A stretch of DNA of 7,689 bases from Candidatus Aminicenantota bacterium (GCA_030671465.1 DAOVIP010000082.1:1-7689); one strand, 5' to 3'. Positions 1-6,726 are shown, numbered from the stretch's first letter. Numbers and translations: made by a program. The notes: generated by a model not told the origin, from the letters alone.

Positions 1-168
1 AAGCCTACCGTGCAAAAAGATAATTGGATAATGACTAATATTGCATCTATACTAGCTTTAGTGATAGTAGTTGCGGCAGTAATTTCTTGGTTTCCAATTC
101 CTGGTGTTGTTGTAGTGCCTGAGATGACTGGATACATTAATTCTCCTTGGGGAATTCTTTACAAATGA
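1..168 (+). CDS. C-terminal end of an unidentified integral membrane protein (partial)
   Basis: An open frame runs from the window edge to a TGA at 166-168, giving 55 residues; the start lies outside the window. Residues 12-29 are strongly hydrophobic (Ala, Ile, Val and Leu rich) and are followed by Trp-Phe-Pro-Ile-Pro-Gly and another valine run. This reads as one last transmembrane helix and a short tail ending in Trp-Gly-Ile-Leu-Tyr-Lys. The Lys and Asp residues before the helix and the aromatic belt fit a membrane protein such as a transporter, but I do not recognise the family. It converges on the minus-strand gene ending at 184, with only 15 bases between the stops and no obvious terminator hairpin there. 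An internal ATG at 31 could start a tiny protein, but a truncated longer gene is more likely. Confidence 0.5.
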   Translation, partial: KPTVQKDNWIMTNIASILALVIVVAAVISWFPIPGVVVVPEMTGYINSPWGILYK

Positions 169-183
169 TGTTTAGAAAAAAAC

Positions 184-747
184 TTACCTCACCCAACCCG
201 GGGGGACTCCAGCTTTTCTTGCCTTTTCAGGTAAATCACTCAACTGATTTTGTAGACTTTCCAGCTTCAATTTATTCTTATTATGTTCTGAAGTAAATTT
301 GTCAATTTGATTTCTCAGGTCAATTTTTTGGAGGGGGAGACTCATGGAAATATGATTGGTTACCATTTGATTAAGGACTAGCTGATCCGCTTCAACTTTT
401 TTGTTCAATTTCGCAATTTGTTCTTCCAGCTTATTTTTTAGATCTTTCCAGTATTTCATTTCTTTCTGGGGATCCTTCTTTTGGACAGTGCTATTTTCCA
501 CTTGTTTTTCTTCTTGATCCAAGGTTTCCACCTCTTCCGTGAATTGAACAAACCCATAATTTTTTTCAGGGACTTTGATGGAAATCAAATTATAATTGGT
601 GAGTTTATATTTTGATTTTTGTATTTTTTTTCTTCTTTTTTCCTCTTCCTTTTTTAATTTCACCAAATCCACGGCATCGGGGAAGGCACAAGGGGTGAAA
701 ATATTTATTATAAAAAAAGAAAGAACAACCAGTATCAAATTCCTCAT
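184..747 (-). CDS. Exported coiled-coil protein of unknown function with a GVPPGWVR C-terminus
   Basis: This 187-residue protein starts with a hydrophobic segment (residues 3-20) that reads as a signal peptide, so it is probably periplasmic. A cysteine at residue 20 sits in Phe-Thr-Pro-Cys, which is a poor lipobox, so a lipoprotein is possible but not favoured. A highly charged Lys/Glu/Arg stretch (residues 30-45) follows, then a Leu-Thr-Asn segment near 49-51. A coiled coil containing a Tyr-Trp pair runs from about 95 to 175. The protein ends in Lys-Ala-Gly-Val-Pro-Pro-Gly-Trp-Val-Arg. From memory, a charged N-terminal block, a helical middle and a PPGW-(L/V)-R end mark a family of hypothetical proteins common in Acidobacteriota and some deltaproteobacteria; no function is known to me. 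Its ATG overlaps the stop of the OmpA-like gene (ATGA), which implies an operon and translational coupling. No strong Shine-Dalgarno sequence precedes it. Confidence 0.75.
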   Translation of the reverse strand: MRNLILVVLSFFIINIFTPCAFPDAVDLVKLKKEEEKRRKKIQKSKYKLTNYNLISIKVPEKNYGFVQFTEEVETLDQEEKQVENSTVQKKDPQKEMKYWKDLKNKLEEQIAKLNKKVEADQLVLNQMVTNHISMSLPLQKIDLRNQIDKFTSEHNKNKLKLESLQNQLSDLPEKARKAGVPPGWVR

Positions 748-1967
748 TTTCCAATCACCTGAATATGAACCAACCTGTTTTTTCTTCTCTGCTCTTCACT
801 GGTATTGTCAAATGGCGACTCTTTTTCTCCATAAAAATAACTTTCAATGAAATTCTCCGCGATGCCATATTCATTGATTAACATCTCTCGAACCCGATCT
901 ACTCTTTCTTTTGAAATTTTCAGATTGTATTCGAGGCCGCCAATGCCGCAGGCATATCCTTTCAATATGACAACAAATTCAGATTTAGATTTGATAAATT
1001 TCTTTATTCGTCCAAACTCAATCTCATAACTGGGATCAATGCTCTTGCTATCTAGATCAAACAAAATACTGACTTCAACTTTTTGAATTTCATCCGGCAA
1101 TTTTCCAGATTTCAAGGCTTCAACAATCGGAATTTTCTCAACATCTTCCAGCGTTTCTTCAGGTTCCTCAGAAATCAAGACCACCCGGTCTCCAATTTCT
1201 ATGGTGTAGGTGGAATCTAAAATTTTTACGGTTGAATTGGTATTCTGGGGATTGACTACAATGCCGAGTCCTGTTATAACCGGCGGCAGGTTTTTTTTGA
1301 TTATCTTGAAAAACAAAAGGAAATCTCCTTTAGCCACCAGGGCTTTGCCAAGATCAACCGCCACAAAATTGGAACTACCGGCAATTTCTCTTTCAATGCC
1401 AACTACCAGATCACTGTAAACCACCCTCCCTTCAAAGGGTGACTCGGGTAATCGACATTCCTGATAATCAATTTTTTTCTTAAAAACCGTGTCTTCTGGT
1501 TTGAATGGCAATAAAATATCATCAATATGAACCATGTCACAACCTTTTCTCAAGGTAATAACTGCTTTATCTTCATATACACACGTTACTTCTGCCAGAG
1601 ATTTTTTTAAATAGTAAATTCCCAACGATTTTAATGAAAAGGGATTGGGAATCCGCTTACCCTGCTCAAGTACAATCCACATATCTCCTTCTTTGATGCC
1701 ATCAACCGAGCCCCTGTTAATAAAAAGTTTATCTTCATCAGTATAAGCACTTCTATTTAAAAACATCTCTTCTGCACCGATAATAACTACATCCCAACTG
1801 ATTTTTTTACCAATAAAAAAAGAACAATACAGATCACTTTCGGAGATTAAAGTAGAAGCGGCTTTAAATGAGTAACTCTTTGTTAGATTAAAAACTTTCT
1901 GTTCATCTTGTGAAAAAAGGGTAAGGCAAAAAACCATAACCAAAAATGCAACAAAAAATTTTTTCAT
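744..1967 (-). CDS. Exported protein with a C-terminal OmpA-like peptidoglycan-binding domain
   Basis: This 407-residue protein begins with a signal peptide (Lys-Lys, then a hydrophobic core, probable cleavage after Ser-Gln at about 20). The middle holds two similar beta-rich stretches, about 80-157 and 198-267. Each has a Gly-rich 'GS.dGI.eGD' or 'G..l..kGD' turn, a central LGI-type strand and a closing 'I..GD..l' element, resembling the C-terminal fold of FlgT-like proteins; this is a tentative structural guess. Residues 297-405 match the OmpA C-terminal domain: ILFDLDS, GYACGIGG (337-344), YN..IS.ERVDRV and a final R.NR.V.I. The Arg that binds diaminopimelate in OmpA is kept (R355), but the partner Asp aligns with Cys340. 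Other OmpA-family proteins anchor the outer membrane or an envelope complex to the cell wall. The ATG has AGGAG six bases upstream (1974-1978). It heads the operon with the coiled-coil gene. Confidence 0.85.
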   Translation of the reverse strand: MKKFFVAFLVMVFCLTLFSQDEQKVFNLTKSYSFKAASTLISESDLYCSFFIGKKISWDVVIIGAEEMFLNRSAYTDEDKLFINRGSVDGIKEGDMWIVLEQGKRIPNPFSLKSLGIYYLKKSLAEVTCVYEDKAVITLRKGCDMVHIDDILLPFKPEDTVFKKKIDYQECRLPESPFEGRVVYSDLVVGIEREIAGSSNFVAVDLGKALVAKGDFLLFFKIIKKNLPPVITGLGIVVNPQNTNSTVKILDSTYTIEIGDRVVLISEEPEETLEDVEKIPIVEALKSGKLPDEIQKVEVSILFDLDSKSIDPSYEIEFGRIKKFIKSKSEFVVILKGYACGIGGLEYNLKISKERVDRVREMLINEYGIAENFIESYFYGEKESPFDNTSEEQRRKNRLVHIQVIGK

Positions 1968-1973
1968 TGTTCT

Positions 1974-1978
1974 CTCCT
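1974..1978 (-). promoter_or_regulatory. Ribosome binding site of the OmpA-like gene
   Basis: AGGAG on the minus strand lies six bases before the ATG at 1965-1967. It supports this start, which also gives the protein a well-formed signal peptide. Confidence 0.75.
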
Positions 1979-2048
1979 ATTTAAAAAAAACACTGACTCC
2001 CCGGAAAAATTCCCGAAAAACAACTTAAATATTAACATTACACTTTAT

Positions 2049-2077
2049 TTAATAAAACAAAATAAGGATTTTGTCAA
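2049..2077 (-). promoter_or_regulatory. Sigma-70-type promoter of the OmpA-like/coiled-coil operon
   Basis: On the minus strand a perfect -35 box TTGACA (2077-2072) is followed by a 17-base spacer and TATTAA (2054-2049), a four-of-six match to TATAAT. Transcription would start near 2042, leaving a 5' untranslated region of about 75 bases before the ATG at 1967. The surroundings are very AT-rich, as expected for a promoter. Spacing and -35 match are good, but the call rests on consensus only. Confidence 0.6.
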
Positions 2078-2153
2078 GTTTATTGCCATATGTTGATCAA
2101 TCAATTAAATTCATACGTTCATAAAAAATCTCCCAGATGCCGCGAAATTAAAA

Positions 2154-2182
2154 TTGACAGCAACCTGATTTTATAGTAAAAA
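2154..2182 (+). promoter_or_regulatory. Candidate sigma-70-type promoter of the DUF4388/J-domain gene
   Basis: TTGACA at 2154-2159 is followed by a 17-base spacer and TAAAAA at 2177-2182, a four-of-six match to TATAAT. Transcription would start near 2190, about 33 bases before the ATG at 2223. The -35 box is perfect and the -10 box is weak. TATAGT at 2172-2177 looks like a better -10 hexamer but lies too close to the -35 box (12 bases). Confidence 0.45.
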
Positions 2183-2222
2183 TAGACATGCATAATTCTA
2201 ACCGAGTTGATGTGAGATATAA

Positions 2223-3659
2223 ATGACCAAAAGTATTGCAGAAAATCCAATCCCCCTCATATTAAAAAATATTTTGAAAGAAAAAATCAGCGGAGAATTG
2301 ACAATAACCCTGACCCAACATTCGAAAAAATTATTCTTCTCCCAGGGCATTCTTAAGTTTGCTCAATCCACTATCAAACAAGAAAGATTGGGGGAAATTT
2401 TATTAAAAATCGGAAAAATAAATCAAACCCAATTCTGGAATATTGAGAAAATTTTAGAAGGTGAAACAGAAAAAATCGGTAAAGTCCTGGTTCAAAAGAA
2501 TATTATTACCCAGAAAGATGTCTTTTTGGGACTGCTTTCCCAGTTCCGAATTATCGCACTCTCAATATTTGAACTGGAGTCCGGACAATGGGAATTCCAG
2601 GAAAAAATTCCCGATGTTCCCGGGGATTTAAGCTTTAATATCGAACTTCCTTCAATCATCATTGAAGGGATGAAAAAAGTCAAAAATTTATCATTTTACA
2701 CAAATAAATTTAAATCATTTTCACCTTATATCTGCGTTGTTCATCCCAGCCATAAAGATATGCTCATTGCAGAGGATATGGATATCCTACAAATCTTGTC
2801 CGATCACAAAAACACATCATCTGAAAAGTTGATGACTCATCTAAAAATTTCTGAGGATATTTTTTGGAGAAAAATGATAATTTTATACCTTCTCAATATC
2901 ATTGATTTCAAGGAAATCCAATTGGAGAAAACCGTTGACAAGAACATCGAAGAGTTGCTGAGATATTATGATAAAATAAAATCTAAAAAAATGGATTACT
3001 ATGAATTGCTCAACATAAAAAATTCCGGCCAATTAAATGAAATCAAGGAAGCATATTTCTCATTAGCCAAGAAATTTCATCCTGACCGGATAAACAATTC
3101 AGTAGGTTCGGAAATACAAGAAAAGGCCAATTTCGTATTCGCTACTATCAACAAGGCCTATGACACCCTAAGTAATGAAAACAGAAGAGAAGAATACGAT
3201 TCCAAAGGATACAAGGAAAGTGATCAGGAAGACTCCAAGCAGGTAAACCTGAAAGAAAAAGCCCGCATTTTATATTTAAAGGGAAAAACACTTTACAACA
3301 AAAAACAGTACTGGGAAGCCGCATCACTGCTTGATGAAGCAGTTAAGATAGATAACAACAAACCGGCTTATGTCTTATTACTGGGTCTCAGTCAAATGAA
3401 TACCGACACCTTGAGAAGAATGGCGGAAAGGAACTTGCAGAAGGCAAGTGAACTGGAACCATGGAATCCCGAACCTTTAATCGCCATGGGAAAACTCTTT
3501 CTTCATGAAGGATTGAAAAAAAGAGCCGAAACATTTTTCCGAAAAGCATTATCCATAAATCCGGAAAATGAAATCGCCAAAAAAAAGCTTGATGAAATTA
3601 AAAAGAGTTCATCAAAAAAAATATCAATCGGTTCCATCTTCCGAAAAAAGAAAAATTAA
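2223..3659 (+). CDS. DUF4388 (PATAN) – J-domain – TPR fusion protein
   Basis: This 478-residue cytoplasmic protein has no signal peptide. Residues 1 to about 150 resemble DUF4388/PATAN, with SGELTI, KKLFFSQGILKFAQS, RLGEILLKIGKI and a closing 'ES GQWEF' strand. A linker (about 160-250) may contain a small helical or winged-helix unit. Residues 257-330 form a J-domain starting DYYELLNI, with the HPD triad at 286-288 that stimulates Hsp70/DnaK ATPase, then a helix ending NRREEYD. There is no Gly/Phe region, zinc finger or DnaJ substrate-binding domain, so this is a class C J-protein, not DnaJ. Residues about 346-450 hold TPR-like helical repeats with 'A..LL.EAVKID' and 'AE.FFRKALSINPEN' signatures. 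The tail is basic and ends in RKKKN. Its partner is unknown; gliding, type IV pilus or signalling adaptors are possible by family analogy. The site before the ATG is only a weak Shine-Dalgarno (GTGAG). Confidence 0.85.
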   Translation: MTKSIAENPIPLILKNILKEKISGELTITLTQHSKKLFFSQGILKFAQSTIKQERLGEILLKIGKINQTQFWNIEKILEGETEKIGKVLVQKNIITQKDVFLGLLSQFRIIALSIFELESGQWEFQEKIPDVPGDLSFNIELPSIIIEGMKKVKNLSFYTNKFKSFSPYICVVHPSHKDMLIAEDMDILQILSDHKNTSSEKLMTHLKISEDIFWRKMIILYLLNIIDFKEIQLEKTVDKNIEELLRYYDKIKSKKMDYYELLNIKNSGQLNEIKEAYFSLAKKFHPDRINNSVGSEIQEKANFVFATINKAYDTLSNENRREEYDSKGYKESDQEDSKQVNLKEKARILYLKGKTLYNKKQYWEAASLLDEAVKIDNNKPAYVLLLGLSQMNTDTLRRMAERNLQKASELEPWNPEPLIAMGKLFLHEGLKKRAETFFRKALSINPENEIAKKKLDEIKKSSSKKISIGSIFRKKKN

Positions 3660-5314
3660 TCCGCGATATTCAATTCTTTATTCAATATTTTTTTTATTTT
3701 TCCCACTACATTCTGGACCTGTTTGTTCAACTGAGAAGCCTGACTGCTTATTGTTTTTTTAAAATTCTCATCTTCGATGCCTTTAAGATTTATCATAACA
3801 TTGTAAAGCGCAGCTTCTGCTGCAGCGGCAGCTGTTAATCCGGCAACACCAGCATCAGACAGAGAATTCCTGTTCCCCTTTTCAGTAACCATCAAGGCCA
3901 AATCAGCTGCATCCTTTGATTTTTCCAAGACCGAAAGTGGAACCAAGGTAGCTGCTTTTGTGGCTTCCAGAATTTGATTGTTTCTGTAGTCAATTTCTTG
4001 GTCGGTTTTTTTAGGCAAGGAGAAACAATCCATAATCTTATTGAAAGCTTCTGTATCTTTATCAATGGCCTCAACAAAAAAATCTTTGAGTTGTTGTGCT
4101 TTTTCTGCTACCGATATCATTTCATCGCGAATGTCTTTGTACTCTTTCTTGTTATAGGTCAGATTCCCGACCATGGCGCTCAAACCAGAACAAAGAGCCC
4201 CGTTAACTGCAGCCACACTACCTCCGCCCGGTGCAGGTGAATCAGAGGCCAGCTCATCCATAAATTCATAACTGTTCATGGAAGCCAACCTGCCTGGTTT
4301 TTTAAAGCGGTACTCGATTATTTTATGCTGGGGATTGAACTCAGCCACATCTTCCATACCCAGGGATTGAACCGCTATTCTTACCAATTCCTTTTGAGCG
4401 ACTCCAGTTGATGAACCCTGCTTTTTTAAAAAATGCCTTCCCACTTCCAAAATGGCCTCGAAAGGTATTAATCCTACCAGCTCGCTCCCGGTAACCCGAA
4501 CCCCAAAGGTTTGGGCGAACTTTTCTGCTTCCTCAAAAACCCGATACAGAGGTGTGATTTTATAATTCAGGAGGTTAATCGAAATCTGGGCCATATTGTA
4601 TTCATCTATATACCAACCAACTCCCCTGACCGCCTTCAGGGTGCCGGGAATTCGCTCTTTTTTCCCAGTCTCCTTATTTTTCACCATTCTTCCCTTTTCT
4701 CTTATTCGGTTGGCTATTTTTCTGGCGATTTTTACGTCTCTGGTATTTAAATTAATATTGTAAGCAATCAGAAATTCCCTGGCCCCAATCACAATAGCAC
4801 CGGATTTTTTATTAAAGACCGGTTTACCATAATCCGGTTTATATTTTTCAGTTTTTAATTTTTCAGGTAGTGCTTCATACTCTCCTTCCCTGATAAATGC
4901 CAGGCTTCTTCTCTCTTCAGTTAGGGCCGCTTCTTCATACAGATAAACCGGAATATTCAATTCTTCTGCCACTCTTTCAGCCAAGCTTTTGGCTATGGCC
5001 ACACAGTCCTTCATGGTTACTCCCGAAACCGGTACAAACGGACATACATCTGTTGCCCCCATTCGGGGGTGCTCACCACTATGAATGGCCATATCAATAA
5101 GTTCTGATGCCTTTTTTATGGTTTGAAAAGCAGCTTCCAGAACACCTTCGGGAGATCCTGCCATCGTGACCACTGTCCGATTGGTATCCTTGCCCGGATC
5201 CACATCCAAAAGCATTACATTTTCTGCTTTTTCTATCTCACCTGTGATCTGGTTGATGATGGACATATCTCTGCCTTCTGAAAAGTTCGGAACACATTCA
5301 ACTATTTTTTCCAT
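3656..5314 (-). CDS. ftcD: Bifunctional glutamate formimidoyltransferase / formimidoyltetrahydrofolate cyclodeaminase
   Basis: This enzyme transfers the formimino group from N-formimino-L-glutamate (a histidine breakdown product) to tetrahydrofolate. It then deaminates the product to 5,10-methenyl-tetrahydrofolate and ammonia, linking histidine degradation to one-carbon metabolism. At 552 residues it matches the fused, animal-type enzyme. The transferase half (1 to about 330) opens with VECVPNFSEGRD, has NRTVVTMAG (45-53) and GEHPRMGATDVCPF with His82 at the known catalytic position, then FLIAYNINL and GVGWYIDEYNMAQ. The cyclodeaminase half (about 345-552) has APGGGSVAA (361-369), DKDTEAF (418-424) and NRNSLSDAGVAGL. 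Both active sites look intact. The ATG follows AGGAGG by five bases; an ATG four bases earlier is out of frame. It lies 10 bp downstream of trmD, at the end of the translation operon. No hut gene (hutH, hutU, hutI) is visible in the window. Confidence 0.97.
   Translation of the reverse strand: MEKIVECVPNFSEGRDMSIINQITGEIEKAENVMLLDVDPGKDTNRTVVTMAGSPEGVLEAAFQTIKKASELIDMAIHSGEHPRMGATDVCPFVPVSGVTMKDCVAIAKSLAERVAEELNIPVYLYEEAALTEERRSLAFIREGEYEALPEKLKTEKYKPDYGKPVFNKKSGAIVIGAREFLIAYNINLNTRDVKIARKIANRIREKGRMVKNKETGKKERIPGTLKAVRGVGWYIDEYNMAQISINLLNYKITPLYRVFEEAEKFAQTFGVRVTGSELVGLIPFEAILEVGRHFLKKQGSSTGVAQKELVRIAVQSLGMEDVAEFNPQHKIIEYRFKKPGRLASMNSYEFMDELASDSPAPGGGSVAAVNGALCSGLSAMVGNLTYNKKEYKDIRDEMISVAEKAQQLKDFFVEAIDKDTEAFNKIMDCFSLPKKTDQEIDYRNNQILEATKAATLVPLSVLEKSKDAADLALMVTEKGNRNSLSDAGVAGLTAAAAAEAALYNVMINLKGIEDENFKKTISSQASQLNKQVQNVVGKIKKILNKELNIAD
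3666..3701 (+). terminator. Possible AT-rich intrinsic terminator of the DUF4388/J-domain gene
   Basis: Just past the plus-strand stop, arms ATATTCAAT (3666-3674) and ATTCAATAT (3680-3688) pair in eight of nine positions around a TCTTT loop. They are followed by seven further T (3689-3695), one A and five T. The layout fits a Rho-independent terminator, but the stem is almost all A-T pairs and would be weak. It lies inside the 3' end of ftcD, where the T run is simply the complement of lysine codons. Confidence 0.35.
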
Positions 5315-5319
5315 TCATA

Positions 5320-5325
5320 CCTCCT
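5320..5325 (-). promoter_or_regulatory. Ribosome binding site of ftcD, touching the trmD stop
   Basis: A perfect AGGAGG on the minus strand lies five bases before the ftcD ATG at 5312-5314 and shares base 5325 with the TGA of trmD. It fixes the ftcD start and suggests that ribosomes finishing trmD can reinitiate on ftcD. Confidence 0.8.
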
Positions 5326-5978
5326 CAAGATTTTTCTCTTTTTTTTTGATTTTTTTTCCTCCAAGAATCGATTTCTTTGTGATTCCCCGACAATAATATC
5401 TCTGGGACTTTTAATCCCCTGATCTCTCTGGGCTGGGTATACTGAGGGAATGCATATTGATCCGGATGAAAGAAAGAATCGGTCTCCAAGGACCTCGGAT
5501 TTCCCACCACTCCGGCCAACATTCTGCTTACGCTCTCAATCAATACCTCGGCGGCAACTTCTCCACCCATTAACACATATTCGCCGATGGAGATCTCCTC
5601 ATCGACCAAAGTATCGATAACCCGCTGATCAACACCTTCGTACCGACCGCAAATGCAAATCAAATGCTGTTCTTGTGCTAACTCTTTTATTTTATTTTGA
5701 TTTAAAAGATTTCCGTAAGCAGAAAAAAGAATGACTTTGCCTTTATTCTTTTGGGTCACATGTTCAATGGCATTAAACAGAGGTTCGGGCATCATAACCA
5801 TTCCGGCTCCGCCAGCAAAAGGCCGGTCATCCACTTTTTTATGTTTATCCCGAGTAAATATTCTTAAATCGTATGTGTCCAGCTGAATGATATTCTCTTC
5901 AATGGCTTTGGAAACCAAACCATATTTTGCAAAACTCTTTATTATATCAGGGAATATGGAAATAATCGAAAACTTCAT
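5325..5978 (-). CDS. trmD: tRNA (guanine-37-N1)-methyltransferase
   Basis: TrmD is a SPOUT methyltransferase that uses S-adenosylmethionine to form m1G37 in tRNAs reading CNN-type codons, which prevents +1 frameshifting. The N-terminal signature MKFSIISIFPDI, DDRPFAGGAGMVM (50-62), CGRYEGVDQRV (110-120) and SIGEYVLMGGE (130-140) form the trefoil-knot cofactor site. Arg152 and Asp167 (in ETDSFF) align with the residues implicated in catalysis in the Haemophilus and E. coli enzymes. GNHKEIDSWRKKN marks the start of the last conserved helix. At 217 residues it is short (usual length about 230-255): it stops in a lysine-rich tail (KKNQKKREKS) instead of the usual RTWLRRPELL-type end. The ATG overlaps the rimM stop (ATGA), so the two are probably translationally coupled. 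Confidence 0.96.
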   Translation of the reverse strand: MKFSIISIFPDIIKSFAKYGLVSKAIEENIIQLDTYDLRIFTRDKHKKVDDRPFAGGAGMVMMPEPLFNAIEHVTQKNKGKVILFSAYGNLLNQNKIKELAQEQHLICICGRYEGVDQRVIDTLVDEEISIGEYVLMGGEVAAEVLIESVSRMLAGVVGNPRSLETDSFFHPDQYAFPQYTQPREIRGLKVPEILLSGNHKEIDSWRKKNQKKREKS

Positions 5979-6466
5979 TTATTCAAATCCCATAATCCCT
6001 CGGGAGGATCGATGATGATTAACCTTTCATTCATTCTTATCTCATGGATGATTTCATCACTGAAGGGAACATAGATGATTTCGTCGTTATTGGAAATTTC
6101 AAACACCTTGTTCAGGCCAAATTGCTTTATGTCCCGGACTGTTCCCCACAATTTTTCATGAATATCTCTTACCAAAAAGTGAATCATGCACTTATCCTCT
6201 TCCTGAATCATCTTATCTAAAATGAAAATCGAATATCCGATTAATTTGTAAGCCTCTTCTATGGTATTGATATCATAAAATTTCAGAATGAATTTGCTAT
6301 TTATCCGTTTGCTGTATTCAATTTTTTGTTTTCTAATATATTTCTCCGATTTCAGGATGACGACCTGATCCCTTTTTAAAATAAAGTTATCACAATAAGG
6401 TTCAAGCCCAATGACAATTTCCCCCTTATTGCCTTTAATTTTTAAGATTTTTCCAAAAAAAATCAA
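5975..6466 (-). CDS. rimM: 16S rRNA processing / 30S maturation factor RimM
   Basis: RimM binds ribosomal protein S19 and helps mature the 30S head. The 163-residue product starts with the RimM N-terminal barrel (FFGKILKIKGNKGEIVI, where related proteins have GRI...G..GEV). It ends with a PRC-barrel (about 94-163): GTVRDI..FG.N.VFEI, IIYVPFSDEIIHEI and a closing IIIDPPEGLWDL typical of the family. The start is unusual. The only plausible initiator codons are TTG (6466-6464) and the following ATT, because TGA lies directly upstream in frame and the next in-frame ATG comes far inside. No Shine-Dalgarno sequence is visible, and the khpA stop ends six bases before the TTG, so translation probably relies on coupling to khpA. 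The N-terminal half is divergent, which makes it less certain than the C-terminal half. Confidence 0.92.
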   Translation of the reverse strand: MIFFGKILKIKGNKGEIVIGLEPYCDNFILKRDQVVILKSEKYIRKQKIEYSKRINSKFILKFYDINTIEEAYKLIGYSIFILDKMIQEEDKCMIHFLVRDIHEKLWGTVRDIKQFGLNKVFEISNNDEIIYVPFSDEIIHEIRMNERLIIIDPPEGLWDLNK

Positions 6467-6472
6467 TCAGAA

Positions 6473-6715
6473 TTATTGATCGTGATTTTCGATAATTTCA
6501 AGATTATATCTTCTTCTATGCTTCATCCCGGAAGCAGCAAGGATAGTTCTAATAGCTCTGGCAGTTCGCCCTTGTTTTCCAATTACCTTACCGAGATCAG
6601 AGGATGCCACACGTAGTTCCAGAATAGTTGTCTGTTCTCCATCAATCTGTGTTACCTGCACCTGATCCGGATTGTCAACCAATGATTTGCATACTGTTTC
6701 TACGAGCTGTTTCAC
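6473..6715 (-). CDS. khpA: KH-domain RNA-binding protein KhpA (YlqC family)
   Basis: This 80-residue protein is a single KH domain. The RNA-binding GxxG loop is GKQG at 46-49 within '[19 protein letters not shown]', followed by a basic RRRYNLEI strand. Family members bind RNA broadly, and in Gram-positive bacteria they act with KhpB in cell-division and small-RNA regulation; the role here is inferred from the family. The start is GTG (6715-6713), chosen because a perfect AGGAGG lies five bases upstream and [16 protein letters not shown] is the expected family N-terminus. Its place between rpsP and rimM is the conserved one. Confidence 0.95.
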   Translation of the reverse strand: MKQLVETVCKSLVDNPDQVQVTQIDGEQTTILELRVASSDLGKVIGKQGRTARAIRTILAASGMKHRRRYNLEIIENHDQ

Positions 6716-6720
6716 TTTGA

Positions 6721-6726
6721 CCTCCT
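6721..6726 (-). promoter_or_regulatory. Ribosome binding site that fixes the GTG start of khpA
   Basis: AGGAGG on the minus strand lies five bases before the GTG at 6715-6713 and shares base 6726 with the TAA of rpsP. It justifies using GTG as the khpA start. Confidence 0.8.

Noticed and set aside
3974..4240. Open frame on the plus strand inside ftcD, and similar frames opposite other genes
   Set aside because: They lie antisense to well-supported genes, show no recognisable motif or good ribosome binding site, and have biased composition expected from the complementary strand.
5325..5350. Frameshift in trmD or between trmD and ftcD at the long A runs
   Set aside because: Reading the alternative frame past the A runs gives only about a dozen non-conserved residues before a stop, so no missing TrmD tail would be restored.
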